Source: SZUA-217 sp034658975 (GTDB lineage: Bacteria > Actinomycetota > Acidimicrobiia > Spongiisociales > ZC4RG35). From it: a stretch of DNA of 55,337 nucleotides. A program made the translations under genes and the position numbers. Shown here one piece after another: positions 7,712 through 15,594 of this stretch; the first letter of the stretch is position 1, and every line of letters begins with the position of its first letter. The notes beneath the pieces were generated by a model. It ran no database searches, had not been told where the DNA came from, and saw only the letters and a list, made by a program, of their open reading frames with translations. The stretch is taken from contig JAYEGJ010000144.1 of NCBI GenBank assembly GCA_034658975.1, positions 1 through 55,337 of the forward strand. The letters run 5' to 3'.

Positions 7712-9373
7712 TCAGCCGACTCCAGGCGCGTTCAGTTGGATATCGCTGATCTGGGCGATCAACTGAGGCCCATAGGCCACGAGTATCAACACCAGCGTCG
7801 CGATCAGCCAGGGCTTGAAGTTGTCGAGCCACTCGGGGGTCAGCTGCGGGTCGCGGACCGACTCCGCAACCGGAATCTCGGGCACATCGGCGGGATCGGC
7901 CTTGGGGCCGGTCGCCGACTTGAACATGATCCACACATACATGATCACGGAGATGAGCAGGATCGTTCCTCCGATGCTCACCCTCAGCAGGTGACCCGCC
8001 CACTCGTCCGGCACGTAGGGAGCCGAACCGAGTGGCGTCCGTCGAGGGGCGCCGAGAAGTCCCAGCACATGCATGGCGTTGGAGAAGATGATCATCCCCA
8101 CGAACCAGGTCCATGCCTGAATGAGCGCCAACTTGGGGCTGTACAGCTTGCGCCCCCTGATGTAGGGAACCAGCCAGTAGCTCATACCCATGAACGAAAG
8201 GGTCGCGGCGCTTGCCACAGTGAGGTGGAAGTGCCCCGGCACCCACGCCGTGTTGTGGATGACGGTGTTGATGTTGTAGCTGGCGTTGACCAGACCACCG
8301 ATCCCACCGAACATGAACAGGATCCCGGCCAGCAGTTGGGTCACCACCGACGGGTCGTTCCACGGCAAGGCCTTGATCCAACCGACGAGACCCTTCCCAC
8401 CTCTCTGCTTGGCCGCGTACTCCAGTGACGCGATGACAGTGAAGGCCGTGAGCATCGACGGGAAGAAGACGCCATAGGTGAGTCCGGCATGAATCCACTT
8501 CCAGCCGATGGGAATACCCGGGTCGAGGAACTGATGGTGAAATCCGACCGGAATCGACAGCAGCAGGAACAGCCAGAAGGCGAGACGAGCCAGCGAATCG
8601 CTGAAGAGCTTCCCTCCGACCTGCTTGGGCAGCATGCCGTACCAGGAGATGTACGCCGGCAGCAACCAGAAGTACACCAGCGGGTGGCCGGTGAACCAGA
8701 AGTAGGTGCGTGCGAGTTGAGGGTCGGTTGCATCGATGAGGCCCAGCGACCAGGGCAACAACATGGTGAGGATCTCGACGGCTACACCGATGGTCGCGAT
8801 CTGCCACATCACGGTGTTGACCACTCCGGCGAACGCTATGAACGGGGAGCGAACACCAGGGTTGTCTTTGCGCCAAGCGCGGAGCGTGAGCATGAAACCC
8901 CAGCCCTCGATCCAGCTACCGACCACCACCAGGGTCAGTCCCAGGTAGAACGCCCAGCTCGCCTTGAGAGGCGGGTAGAACGTGAAGAGGACCGTGGCCT
9001 CTCCGATCAGCATTGGGACACCGGTGGTGACGAGGCCGACGACCATCGTCCAGAACCCGACCCGGTTCAGCTTGGGATAGGTCATCGGCCGCTCGAGGCC
9101 CTTCACCACCGCCAAGTAGGTGAACCCGACGATGAAGAACGTCGTCCACACCAGGGCGTTGAGCACGCCATGGATCGTCAGGCCCTGGTAGTACGACTCC
9201 AAGACCGGAGTGAGGTACTGGTAGAGGTCAAGGCCGGCGAATTCGAGCGCCTGGAGAGGCCCGAAGAGGCTCCCGACCGACAGAGCGGTAATGGCGACGA
9301 GCATGTGCCATCCGATGAACCGCTTGTCTTCCTTGGTTATCTGATAACCAATCTTCTCAGCGGAGATCGTCAT
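7712..9373 (-). CDS. Heme-copper oxygen reductase subunit I, B (ba3) type
   Basis: 553 residues with about 13 hydrophobic helices. All redox ligands are present: H68 (low-spin heme, TIHGVLNAL), H230 with the covalently linked Y234 (TGHPLVYFWLLPAY), the CuB pair H279-H280 (GFHHQFLDP), and H381/H383 (VPGHFHLTV) for the high-spin and low-spin hemes. The GHPxVYFWLLPAY wording and the overall length match the ba3/B family, whose members pump fewer protons and have high oxygen affinity. The ATG overlaps the stop of subunit II (ATGA). The gene is the third member of an operon running IIa-II-I-fusion and reduces O2 to water at the cytoplasmic membrane. Confidence 0.95.
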   Translation of the reverse strand: MTISAEKIGYQITKEDKRFIGWHMLVAITALSVGSLFGPLQALEFAGLDLYQYLTPVLESYYQGLTIHGVLNALVWTTFFIVGFTYLAVVKGLERPMTYPKLNRVGFWTMVVGLVTTGVPMLIGEATVLFTFYPPLKASWAFYLGLTLVVVGSWIEGWGFMLTLRAWRKDNPGVRSPFIAFAGVVNTVMWQIATIGVAVEILTMLLPWSLGLIDATDPQLARTYFWFTGHPLVYFWLLPAYISWYGMLPKQVGGKLFSDSLARLAFWLFLLLSIPVGFHHQFLDPGIPIGWKWIHAGLTYGVFFPSMLTAFTVIASLEYAAKQRGGKGLVGWIKALPWNDPSVVTQLLAGILFMFGGIGGLVNASYNINTVIHNTAWVPGHFHLTVASAATLSFMGMSYWLVPYIRGRKLYSPKLALIQAWTWFVGMIIFSNAMHVLGLLGAPRRTPLGSAPYVPDEWAGHLLRVSIGGTILLISVIMYVWIMFKSATGPKADPADVPEIPVAESVRDPQLTPEWLDNFKPWLIATLVLILVAYGPQLIAQISDIQLNAPGVG

Positions 9374-9888
9374 CCCTCACCTCCCTCTTCAACGACCTTG
9401 ACAACACCCGACATCGCTGCGTGGCCGATGCCGCAGTATTCGGTGCAGATGTAGGGGAACTCACCCACCCGGTCGAAGGTGTAGGAGAGCTTGGATACCT
9501 GGCCCGGCACGATCTGCATGTTGACGTTCGTGTCCGAGATCTTGAACCCGTGTTGAACGTCGGGGCTGGACACGAAGATCGTCACCCTGGAGTCGACGGG
9601 GACAACTATCTCGCGAGGTTCGTAGAAGAAGGTCCTCGCAACGACATAGACCTCGTACTCGCCGGGTGAGACCTCTCGGACCGGCTCGCCCCACGGGCTG
9701 GCATCGGCAAAGGTCTGCGGGTCGACTCGCGAGTCGGGTCCGGGGACCTGTATGCCGAGGGCAAATCCGGCGATCAGGATCAGGCCGAAGAACACGACAA
9801 TCAACCCGATCGAGAAGATCATCCAGTTCCGCTCGAAGGGGTCTACCCCCATGGTCTTCTTCGTTTGTTCTTCCTGCGGCTGTGTCAC
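9370..9888 (-). CDS. Heme-copper oxidase subunit II (CuA)
   Basis: 172 residues from GTG 9888: one N-terminal membrane anchor (MIFSIGLIVVFFGLILIAGF, ~23-42) and a cupredoxin domain. The CuA ligands are complete: H113 (VQHGFKI), C148, E150, C152, H156 and M159 (CTEYCGIGHAAM). The short length and single helix are typical of ba3-type subunit II. The frame is open further upstream to 9933, but that part overlaps the subunit IIa gene; GTG 9888 makes a GTGA overlap with the IIa stop, the same coupling used by the next genes, so I prefer it. It accepts electrons from cytochrome c, possibly the cytochrome c domain of the downstream fusion (inference). Confidence 0.9.
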   Translation of the reverse strand: MTQPQEEQTKKTMGVDPFERNWMIFSIGLIVVFFGLILIAGFALGIQVPGPDSRVDPQTFADASPWGEPVREVSPGEYEVYVVARTFFYEPREIVVPVDSRVTIFVSSPDVQHGFKISDTNVNMQIVPGQVSKLSYTFDRVGEFPYICTEYCGIGHAAMSGVVKVVEEGGEG

Positions 9889-10037
9889 GTGTTGACACCT
9901 CTGCTCAGCAGGATCAAGTACACCGATCCCCACAAGAGAATCAGTGTGAGAACAAACATGACGAGGATGAAGACGGTGCCGACTGGCTTGAAGTGCTCCA
10001 CCTCAGCCACGGCGCCCTCATTCGCTTCAGAGGTCAC
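9885..10037 (-). CDS. Oxidase subunit IIa-like single-helix protein
   Basis: A 50-residue ORF, GTG start at 10037, preceded by AAAGGAG 4 bases upstream. A polar N-terminus (VTSEANEGAVAEVEHFKP) is followed by one strong transmembrane helix (GTVFILVMFVLTLILLWGSV) and the end YLILLSRGVNT. The KPxGT-helix-W-x-xVY pattern resembles the small subunit IIa of ba3-type oxidases, which packs against subunit I and completes the fold. Its TGA overlaps the GTG of subunit II. The position first in the operon, the ribosome-binding site and the coupling all support it as a real gene despite its size. Confidence 0.75.
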   Translation of the reverse strand: MTSEANEGAVAEVEHFKPVGTVFILVMFVLTLILLWGSVYLILLSRGVNT

Positions 10038-10049
10038 GAGGCTCCTTTG

Positions 10050-10077
10050 TGTTTACCCTGGGTTTTGCTCTGTTTAC
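10050..10077. promoter_or_regulatory. Direct repeat TGTTTAC x2, 21 bp apart, before the oxidase operon
   Basis: TGTTTAC occurs at 10050-10056 and again at 10071-10077, exactly 21 bp (two helical turns) apart, just upstream of the ribosome-binding site of the oxidase IIa gene (read on the minus strand as GTAAACA). This geometry suits a dimeric regulator binding one DNA face. The regulator is not identifiable from sequence. Confidence 0.35.
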
Positions 10078-10098
10078 GCCACCCGGGTCCATCGTAGA

Positions 10099-10116
10099 TA
10101 GGGCCGAAAGGCCCTA
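10099..10116. terminator. Perfect 7-bp stem-loop with GAAA loop
   Basis: TAGGGCC-GAAA-GGCCCTA is a perfect hairpin with a GNRA-type tetraloop. It lies downstream of the phosphofructokinase gene (which ends at 10162 on the minus strand) and upstream of the oxidase operon. No T-run follows on the minus strand, so it may be a Rho-independent-like pause, an mRNA-stabilising end or part of the oxidase control region rather than a classical terminator. Confidence 0.4.
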
Positions 10117-10161
10117 GACGAGATATGGGCCGCTTTTTCCCTGTGTTCTGAGTCGGAAGTG

Positions 10162-11184
10162 TCAGGCGAAGAACCAGGAGGCCTGCTCGTACAACTTTGG
10201 ATCGAGTCCCCTCGGTTCACGGCATGCCTCCTCGAGGTCCACCGGCACGATGTCGTCGCCCTTGAGAGCGACCATCACCCCGGTTTCGCCGGCCAGGGCC
10301 AACTCCGTCGCTTTCACGCCGAAACGCGTACCCAGGATGCGGTCGAATGCGGTTGGGGATCCACCGCGTTGGAGATAACCGAGGATCATGGGCCGGGACT
10401 CGAAGCCGGTGAGGCTCTCGAGCTTCTCGGCGACCGCGTTGCCTACCCCGCCGATACGGGCGAACCCGTACGGGTCGACGCCTGATGAGGACAACTCCCC
10501 GGTCGGGTCGGGGGCACCCTCCGCCACAACCACCACCGAGTAGTGGTGGCCCTCGCGGTGCCTCGCCTTGAGCCGTTCGGCCAACTCCTGATAGTCGCAC
10601 TCGACCTCCGGGATGACTATCGCCTCGGCGCCACCCGCCATTCCAGAGGCAGCAGCAATCCAACCCACGCTTCGGCCCATGACCTCCACGACCATCACCC
10701 GGTTGTGGGACTCCGCCGTCGTGGTGAGGCGATCGAGCGAATCGGCCACGATCTGAACGGAGGTGTGGAAGCCGAGACTCACATCCGTCCCGGAGATGTC
10801 ATTGTCGATTGTCTTCGGGATGCCGATCACCTTGAGGCCTTCGGACTCCAGCTTGGCGGCGGTACGCAGAGAACCATCACCACCGATCACGATGAGGGAC
10901 TCGAGACCGGCCCTCTTCACTGTTCGCTCGATTGACGCGAAACCGTCTCCGTGCACGTAGGGGTCGCGACGGGAGGTGCCGAGGATCGTCCCGCCCCTCC
11001 TGAGCAGGCCCCGGACGTCATCCCGCGTGAGAACGCGGGTCCGGCCCTCCATGAGGCCGTTCCACCCCTCCTCGACGCCTACCGTCACCACTCCGGCGGC
11101 TGCGGCCCGGGTCACGACCGCACGAATGGCCGCATTGAGGCCGGGGCAATCCCCTCCGGCGGTGAGAACGCCGATCGCTCCCAT
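10162..11184 (-). CDS. pfkA: 6-phosphofructokinase, GGDGS/PKTIDND type
   Basis: 340 residues, phosphofructokinase fold. N-terminal GVLTAGGDCPGLN is the phosphoryl-donor loop; GGDGS at 101-105 has Gly at the position that is Gly in ATP-dependent and Asp in PPi-dependent enzymes; PKTIDND at 123-129 carries the catalytic Asp pair but Lys where E. coli-type PfkA has Gly. This Gly/Lys combination is typical of the mixed group III enzymes of actinobacteria, so ATP use is likely but not certain. MVVEVMGRSVGW (sugar-phosphate contact) is intact. The ATG shares one base with the stop of the upstream paralogue (TGATG). Phosphorylates fructose 6-phosphate in glycolysis. Confidence 0.9.
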   Translation of the reverse strand: MGAIGVLTAGGDCPGLNAAIRAVVTRAAAAGVVTVGVEEGWNGLMEGRTRVLTRDDVRGLLRRGGTILGTSRRDPYVHGDGFASIERTVKRAGLESLIVIGGDGSLRTAAKLESEGLKVIGIPKTIDNDISGTDVSLGFHTSVQIVADSLDRLTTTAESHNRVMVVEVMGRSVGWIAAASGMAGGAEAIVIPEVECDYQELAERLKARHREGHHYSVVVVAEGAPDPTGELSSSGVDPYGFARIGGVGNAVAEKLESLTGFESRPMILGYLQRGGSPTAFDRILGTRFGVKATELALAGETGVMVALKGDDIVPVDLEEACREPRGLDPKLYEQASWFFA

Positions 11185-12332
11185 CAGTAGAGGAACATCG
11201 GCTTGCCGGCAACGTGGCGCAGCTTGGGTCGGTACTCGTCGGCGTCGTAGAGCTCGTCAACGTCCACGCGCTTGACCCCGTCCTTGGTGACGCTGATCGG
11301 CACGTTGGAATAGGTGCCTCCGCGAAGGGCGACCATCCGCCCCGAGGACCCTTCGATGGCCAAGTCCGCGGCCATCACCGCGTAGTTGGTCGCAACCATC
11401 AGGTCCAAGGAGTCCGGACTGCCGGACCTCATCAGATAGCCGAGTTGCTGGAAGATCATCTGTTGTCCTGTCCGCGCCTTGAGCAACTCTGCGGCCTCAG
11501 CGCCGATGCCGCCCAATTTGCGATGACCATAGGCGTCTTCATCGCCGCTGAGCATGACGTCCCCGCCTTCGATCTTGGCTCCCTCGGAGATCGTCATCAT
11601 GGCGTAGTTCGAAGGGTTCTTTGCCTTGTCGGAGAGGAGCATCGCCGAGAGCCTGTCGATGTCTACCGGCACTTCGGAGATGACCGCACGATCGACGCCC
11701 GCCAGATAAGCGGTGACGAGGGAGGTTTCGCCGGAGTATCTGCCGAAGAGCTCGACCACCGCGATCCGCTCATGCGACCCGGTACTGGTGCGGAGGTTGT
11801 TAATGAACTCCACCCCCCGGGTGACTGCCGTGGAAAACCCGATGCAGTAGTCGGTTCCATGAACGTCGTTGTCCATGGTCTTCGGGATAGCGATCACATG
11901 AACATTCTCCTCGTGCATCCGCATCGCATAGGACAATGTGTCGTCCCCCCCGATCGGGATGAGGACATCGATCCCCCGATCGTCGAGCACTCGCTTGACA
12001 TGCTCGGTGAAATCAAATGGGCCTTCGCCTTCGGCCTGGTCGGCCAGGAAGTCGGGAACTTCGGAAGGGCGGACGTTGCTCGGATTGGTCCGGGACGTGT
12101 GGAGGAACGTTCCGCCCGTCCGATCCACCGTCCTGACCCGGGTCTTGTTGAGCTCGATGAAGTTGTCCTCCATCGTCGATGGGTCTTCGGGGTCGGCGTT
12201 GAGCAGGCCTCCCCATCCGCGGCGCACGCCCACGACCTCGTGCCCCTCGTCCTCGACCCGATTGACAACCGCCTTGATACAGGCATTGAGGCCGGGAACA
12301 TCACCCCCACCGGTGAGAACACCGATGCGCAT
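11184..12332 (-). CDS. PPi-type phosphofructokinase paralogue (GGDDT/PKTMDND)
   Basis: 382 residues, a second phosphofructokinase. The diagnostic loop is GGDDT (128-132), with Asp at the discriminating position, together with Lys in PKTMDND (150-156); this pair is the accepted signature of pyrophosphate-dependent enzymes, which run reversibly. There is an insertion of ~35 residues (about 85-115) relative to the neighbour, and the C-terminal part is longer. IAVVELFGRYSGE is the fructose 6-phosphate site. TGATG overlaps join it to the aldolase-like gene upstream and to the GGDGS-type gene downstream, so both enzymes are made from one message. Confidence 0.9.
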   Translation of the reverse strand: MRIGVLTGGGDVPGLNACIKAVVNRVEDEGHEVVGVRRGWGGLLNADPEDPSTMEDNFIELNKTRVRTVDRTGGTFLHTSRTNPSNVRPSEVPDFLADQAEGEGPFDFTEHVKRVLDDRGIDVLIPIGGDDTLSYAMRMHEENVHVIAIPKTMDNDVHGTDYCIGFSTAVTRGVEFINNLRTSTGSHERIAVVELFGRYSGETSLVTAYLAGVDRAVISEVPVDIDRLSAMLLSDKAKNPSNYAMMTISEGAKIEGGDVMLSGDEDAYGHRKLGGIGAEAAELLKARTGQQMIFQQLGYLMRSGSPDSLDLMVATNYAVMAADLAIEGSSGRMVALRGGTYSNVPISVTKDGVKRVDVDELYDADEYRPKLRHVAGKPMFLY

Positions 12333-13240
12333 CAGTTGGCTCCACCCTCGTACACATCGATGAACCGCTTGAAGTTCGAGCCGATAGCCGCCGCTGCGGT
12401 ATCGCGATCCGTGCTGCCCTCATTCCAGGCTGCGACCTCGGCGCTCCATATCGATCGCCCGATCGCGAAACCCGTATAGCCCTGCACGGGCGCTCCCGTA
12501 CGCAGCCAGTGGTCGACCTTCGCGTCGTCGGCCCCGCGGCCGAGCACAACGGCGACCACGCCGTCCCTGCCGTCGCGCTTGATGAGGTCGGCCAACAGCT
12601 CACAGGAGCGCGGCCGATCGAGACCCTCGATCTTCCAGATGTCAGGCTCGACGCCCGCGTCGAGGATCTCCTGGATGGCTCCGAGAGTCAGATGAGGACG
12701 TAGCTCGGTGTCATAAGCCTCACCACTGCCCCCGACTAGTGCCGCTTGGTCGGGTGACGCCGGAACCAGCAGCTCGAACAGATACTTGCGGTCGTTGGCG
12801 TGAAGCCAGTCCCCCAGCTTCTTGAGACGCTCGCCCTGAACTGCCTTGTCCGCTGCGGAGTCGGCGGGGTTCCACCGGACCAGGACCTTGCTGAACTCGG
12901 GATCGAACGCCTCGATGTGCTGCCCGAACTCGTCGCCATACTCGAAGTCGAACACCGGCTTCCCGGATGCTTCGACCGGCATGGCCAGGCTGACGCCAAG
13001 TGCCTTGGCTTCTCGGGCGACTTCAGATCCCATCTCCTCGTCGACCAGCACCCCGACCGATTCCTGAGGGGCACCGTTGTCGAGAGCGTGGCGGACACCG
13101 TCCCACACCAATCGCTTGGCGTCTTGGAGACGTGCCATTTGATCGGGGGTGGCGTCCTCTCCGACGCCGAACATCTTCTTGAAGCTTCCCCGGTGGTCGA
13201 AAGCGAGGATGTATAGACGACCTTGATAGCCGAGGGTCAT
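12332..13240 (-). CDS. DUF2090-type aldolase-like protein (IolC C-terminal domain family)
   Basis: 302 residues, begins LYILAFDHRGSFKK, the hallmark of DUF2090 proteins, the domain fused to 5-dehydro-2-deoxygluconokinase in IolC. The fold is expected to be a class I aldolase-like TIM barrel; VLVRWNPAD (about 137-145), YLFELLVPA (~173-181) and WKIEGLD (~224-230, Lys in a position suited to a Schiff base) are conserved-looking. A strong ribosome-binding site (AAAAGGAGAA) precedes the ATG. It is the first gene of an operon with two phosphofructokinases, which suggests it cleaves fructose 1,6-bisphosphate or a related ketose phosphate (inference). The alternative is a deoxygluconate-phosphate aldolase of inositol breakdown, but no iol genes are nearby. 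Confidence 0.75.
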   Translation of the reverse strand: MTLGYQGRLYILAFDHRGSFKKMFGVGEDATPDQMARLQDAKRLVWDGVRHALDNGAPQESVGVLVDEEMGSEVAREAKALGVSLAMPVEASGKPVFDFEYGDEFGQHIEAFDPEFSKVLVRWNPADSAADKAVQGERLKKLGDWLHANDRKYLFELLVPASPDQAALVGGSGEAYDTELRPHLTLGAIQEILDAGVEPDIWKIEGLDRPRSCELLADLIKRDGRDGVVAVVLGRGADDAKVDHWLRTGAPVQGYTGFAIGRSIWSAEVAAWNEGSTDRDTAAAAIGSNFKRFIDVYEGGAN

Positions 13241-13385
13241 GGGGTTCTCCTTTTGTGATGCGCGGCGATCGTAATTCGCCGCTTCTTATTGAAATTCGAT
13301 ACGCGGGCTTGCATGGGAACAGCAGAGTGAAGGACGGAAGGCGGGGCGAAGCGAATCAGACGTCGGCACGCGTCACCGCCACCGC

Positions 13386-13979
13386 CTAGTCGCCCGTGGC
13401 GATGTCGACGTTGTAGGCGTCGTAGACGAGGTCGGCTCCGCGTTGACGGTGCAGTGAGAGGCGAGAGAGAAAAAGCATCACCCGGCGACGCACCGGCTCT
13501 GAATCGGGTGCCTCCATCTCGAGGGCCCCCTTGGCCGTGAGGTCGGCCTTGTCGAGGGTGACAGCGAGCTCTTCGTGCTCGGACTTGGTCAATGCGATCT
13601 CGGTGGCCAACCGGGGAGCTTCCGCGAGGATCTCCTCTAGCAGCCCTCCCGGCCCCTCGGTGACAGCCACATGCTCGGCAAGAGCCTTTCGCATCTCGTC
13701 CAGGGCGATCGAGACCCCCTCATACCAACCATCGGCTCCGGACGGTGACGCCACTGCCGACTCCAGATCGGACATGGCCGCCTGGAGGGAGTGCCGCCGG
13801 GCGCGGGCCTCTTCGACATTCGCCGACCCTTCGGTGCGCTCGGGGTCACCTGCGTCCCAGTCGACGGCCGATTGGCGTGCGTCCTCGTTCTGGATGGCGG
13901 AGCCGGGCGCCTCGAACAGGTCAGTTCCCTGAGCGGACTCCTCCAGCTCGCGCTTCCACTCGGCGTCGTTCTGTGTCAT
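13386..13979 (-). CDS. Acidic helical protein of unknown function
   Basis: 197 residues from ATG 13979 (MTQNDAEWKRELEES). The open frame continues to 14186, but that part is antisense to the tryptophanase start, so I exclude it. The protein is acidic and almost all helix: a low-complexity acidic N-terminus, then three or four long amphipathic helices (residues ~65-190) ending VYDAYNVDIATGD. Scattered His and Glu residues in EMRKALAEHVAV and TKSEHEELAV are reminiscent of four-helix-bundle metal proteins, but no full metal-binding pattern can be shown. It diverges from the tryptophanase gene across 105 bases and could be its regulator-free partner. No family recognised. Confidence 0.6.
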   Translation of the reverse strand: MTQNDAEWKRELEESAQGTDLFEAPGSAIQNEDARQSAVDWDAGDPERTEGSANVEEARARRHSLQAAMSDLESAVASPSGADGWYEGVSIALDEMRKALAEHVAVTEGPGGLLEEILAEAPRLATEIALTKSEHEELAVTLDKADLTAKGALEMEAPDSEPVRRRVMLFLSRLSLHRQRGADLVYDAYNVDIATGD

Positions 13980-14084
13980 ACCGCAAGCTTCCGCTTCGGG
14001 AATCGCCAATGGAAGGGCCGTTGGTCCCGAAAGGATCGCCAGAGGGCTATGCAATGATGGCCTGAAACAGCGAGAGGAGATGAC

Positions 14085-15467
14085 ATGCAATTCGAGACGA
14101 TCATCGAGCCGTTTCGCATCCACTCGGTCGAGGACATCGCCCTCCACTCCGAGACCGAACGACAGCAGGCACTCGAAAGGGCTCACTACAACCTGTTCGG
14201 GATCCCTGCCGACGATGTCACCATCGACTTGCTGACCGACTCTGGAACGGGGTCGATGTCGGCGAAGCAGTGGGCGGGAATGATGGTCGGCGATGAGAGC
14301 TACGCCGGCAGCAGATCATTCTTCCGGTTCAAGGCAGCCGTCCAGAACCTGACCGGCATGCCCGAGGTGATCCCAACCCACCAGGGTCGGGCCGCCGAGA
14401 AGATCCTGTTCACCGAGACGCTCGAGCCGGGAGACGTAGTCCCCAACAACACCCACTTCGACACCACCCGGGCCAATGTCGAGTACCGAGGCGCGGAGGC
14501 TCTCGACATCGTCATCGGAGAGGGTCTCGATCCGGAGTCGAGGCATCCATTCAAGGGGAACGTCGATCTCGAAGCGTTGCGACGGGTCCTGGCCGACGAG
14601 AGCGCCAACGTTCCACTGGTCATGGTGACCATCACCAACAATTCCGGAGGAGGCCAGCCCGTGTCCATGGCCAACCTGGAGGCCGTCAGCTCTATATGCA
14701 GAGAGAGCGGTACGCCTCTATTTCTCGACGCATGCCGGTTCGCGGAGAACGCCTGGTTCATCAAGACACGTGAAGATGGATATGAGGACTCGACTCCCCT
14801 CGAGATCGCACAGAAGGTGTTCTCCCTCGTCGACGGGTGCACCTTCTCGGCGAAGAAGGACGGCCTCGCCAACATCGGTGGTTTCCTTGCGATGCGAAAT
14901 CCCGAGCTCGCCGAGCGATGTCGCAACCTGCTGATCCTGACCGAGGGGTTCCCGACCTACGGCGGCCTCGCCGGCTACGACCTCGAAGCCATCGCCCAAG
15001 GCCTCACCGAGGTCGTCGACGAAAACTATCTCCGCTATCGAATCAGGGCAACCGAATACCTCGCCGACAAGATCAACGCCGCGGGAGTACCAACCGTCCA
15101 GCCGGCCGGAGGGCACGCGGTCTACATCGATGCGAAGCGAATGCTCAGTCACATCCCTCCGTCTCAATACCCGGCGCAGGCCCTGGCCGTCGAGCTGTTC
15201 CGGGTGGGCGGGGTGCGCGGCGTTGAGATCGGATCGGTCATGTTCGGCAAGCCGGACGACGCCGGAGACGAAGAGCCGGCCCAGATGGAATTGGTGAGGC
15301 TCGCCATCCCCCGGCGCACCTACACCCAGAGCCACATCGACTACGTCGGCGAGGTCGTGACCGAGACCGCAAGACGATCGAGCTCTATTCCGGGTTATCG
15401 AATCACCTACCAGGCCCCCTGGCTTCGCCACTTCACCGCGCGGTTCGAACCGGTTGAGCAAAGCTGA
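14085..15467 (+). CDS. tnaA: Tryptophanase (beta-eliminating lyase, TnaA/TPL family)
   Basis: 460 residues, full length for the family. PLP site: SAKKDGLANIG with Schiff-base Lys258; Asp215 and Arg218 in LFLDACRFAENA contact the pyridine ring and phosphate; VRLAIPRRTYTQSHID holds the substrate-carboxylate Arg. Tyrosine phenol-lyases have an Arg (R381 in Citrobacter) that binds the phenol OH; the aligned position here is Ile382 in GVEIGS, as in E. coli tryptophanase. I therefore favour L-tryptophan to indole + pyruvate + ammonia. The ribosome-binding site GAGGAG precedes the ATG. No tnaC-like leader or permease gene (tnaB) is adjacent, so the physiological role may be Trp or Ser/Cys catabolism feeding pyruvate to the PFOR 2 kb downstream (inference). 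Confidence 0.85.
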   Translation: MQFETIIEPFRIHSVEDIALHSETERQQALERAHYNLFGIPADDVTIDLLTDSGTGSMSAKQWAGMMVGDESYAGSRSFFRFKAAVQNLTGMPEVIPTHQGRAAEKILFTETLEPGDVVPNNTHFDTTRANVEYRGAEALDIVIGEGLDPESRHPFKGNVDLEALRRVLADESANVPLVMVTITNNSGGGQPVSMANLEAVSSICRESGTPLFLDACRFAENAWFIKTREDGYEDSTPLEIAQKVFSLVDGCTFSAKKDGLANIGGFLAMRNPELAERCRNLLILTEGFPTYGGLAGYDLEAIAQGLTEVVDENYLRYRIRATEYLADKINAAGVPTVQPAGGHAVYIDAKRMLSHIPPSQYPAQALAVELFRVGGVRGVEIGSVMFGKPDDAGDEEPAQMELVRLAIPRRTYTQSHIDYVGEVVTETARRSSSIPGYRITYQAPWLRHFTARFEPVEQS

Positions 15468-15594
15468 ACGATGTGCCAAGTGGTTCGTCGCCGGCGACGC
15501 GAGCCCGACCACGGCGGCATCGGTCTCCCGAGTTGTGGATGCTATGTGTTGCAATGACTCTGTAGCTGACAGGCAATATGTATCCGTCACCAGT

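Noticed and set aside
8489..9454. 321-residue plus-strand ORF opposite oxidase subunit I
   Set aside because: Gln/His/Glu-rich shadow with no domain, opposite a fully conserved oxidase subunit.
9889..9933. Longer start for oxidase subunit II at 9933
   Set aside because: It would run through the subunit IIa gene; GTG 9888 gives a GTGA coupling that matches the operon.
11214..12479. 421-residue plus-strand ORF opposite the PPi-type phosphofructokinase
   Set aside because: Complement of strong PFK coding; no family signature.
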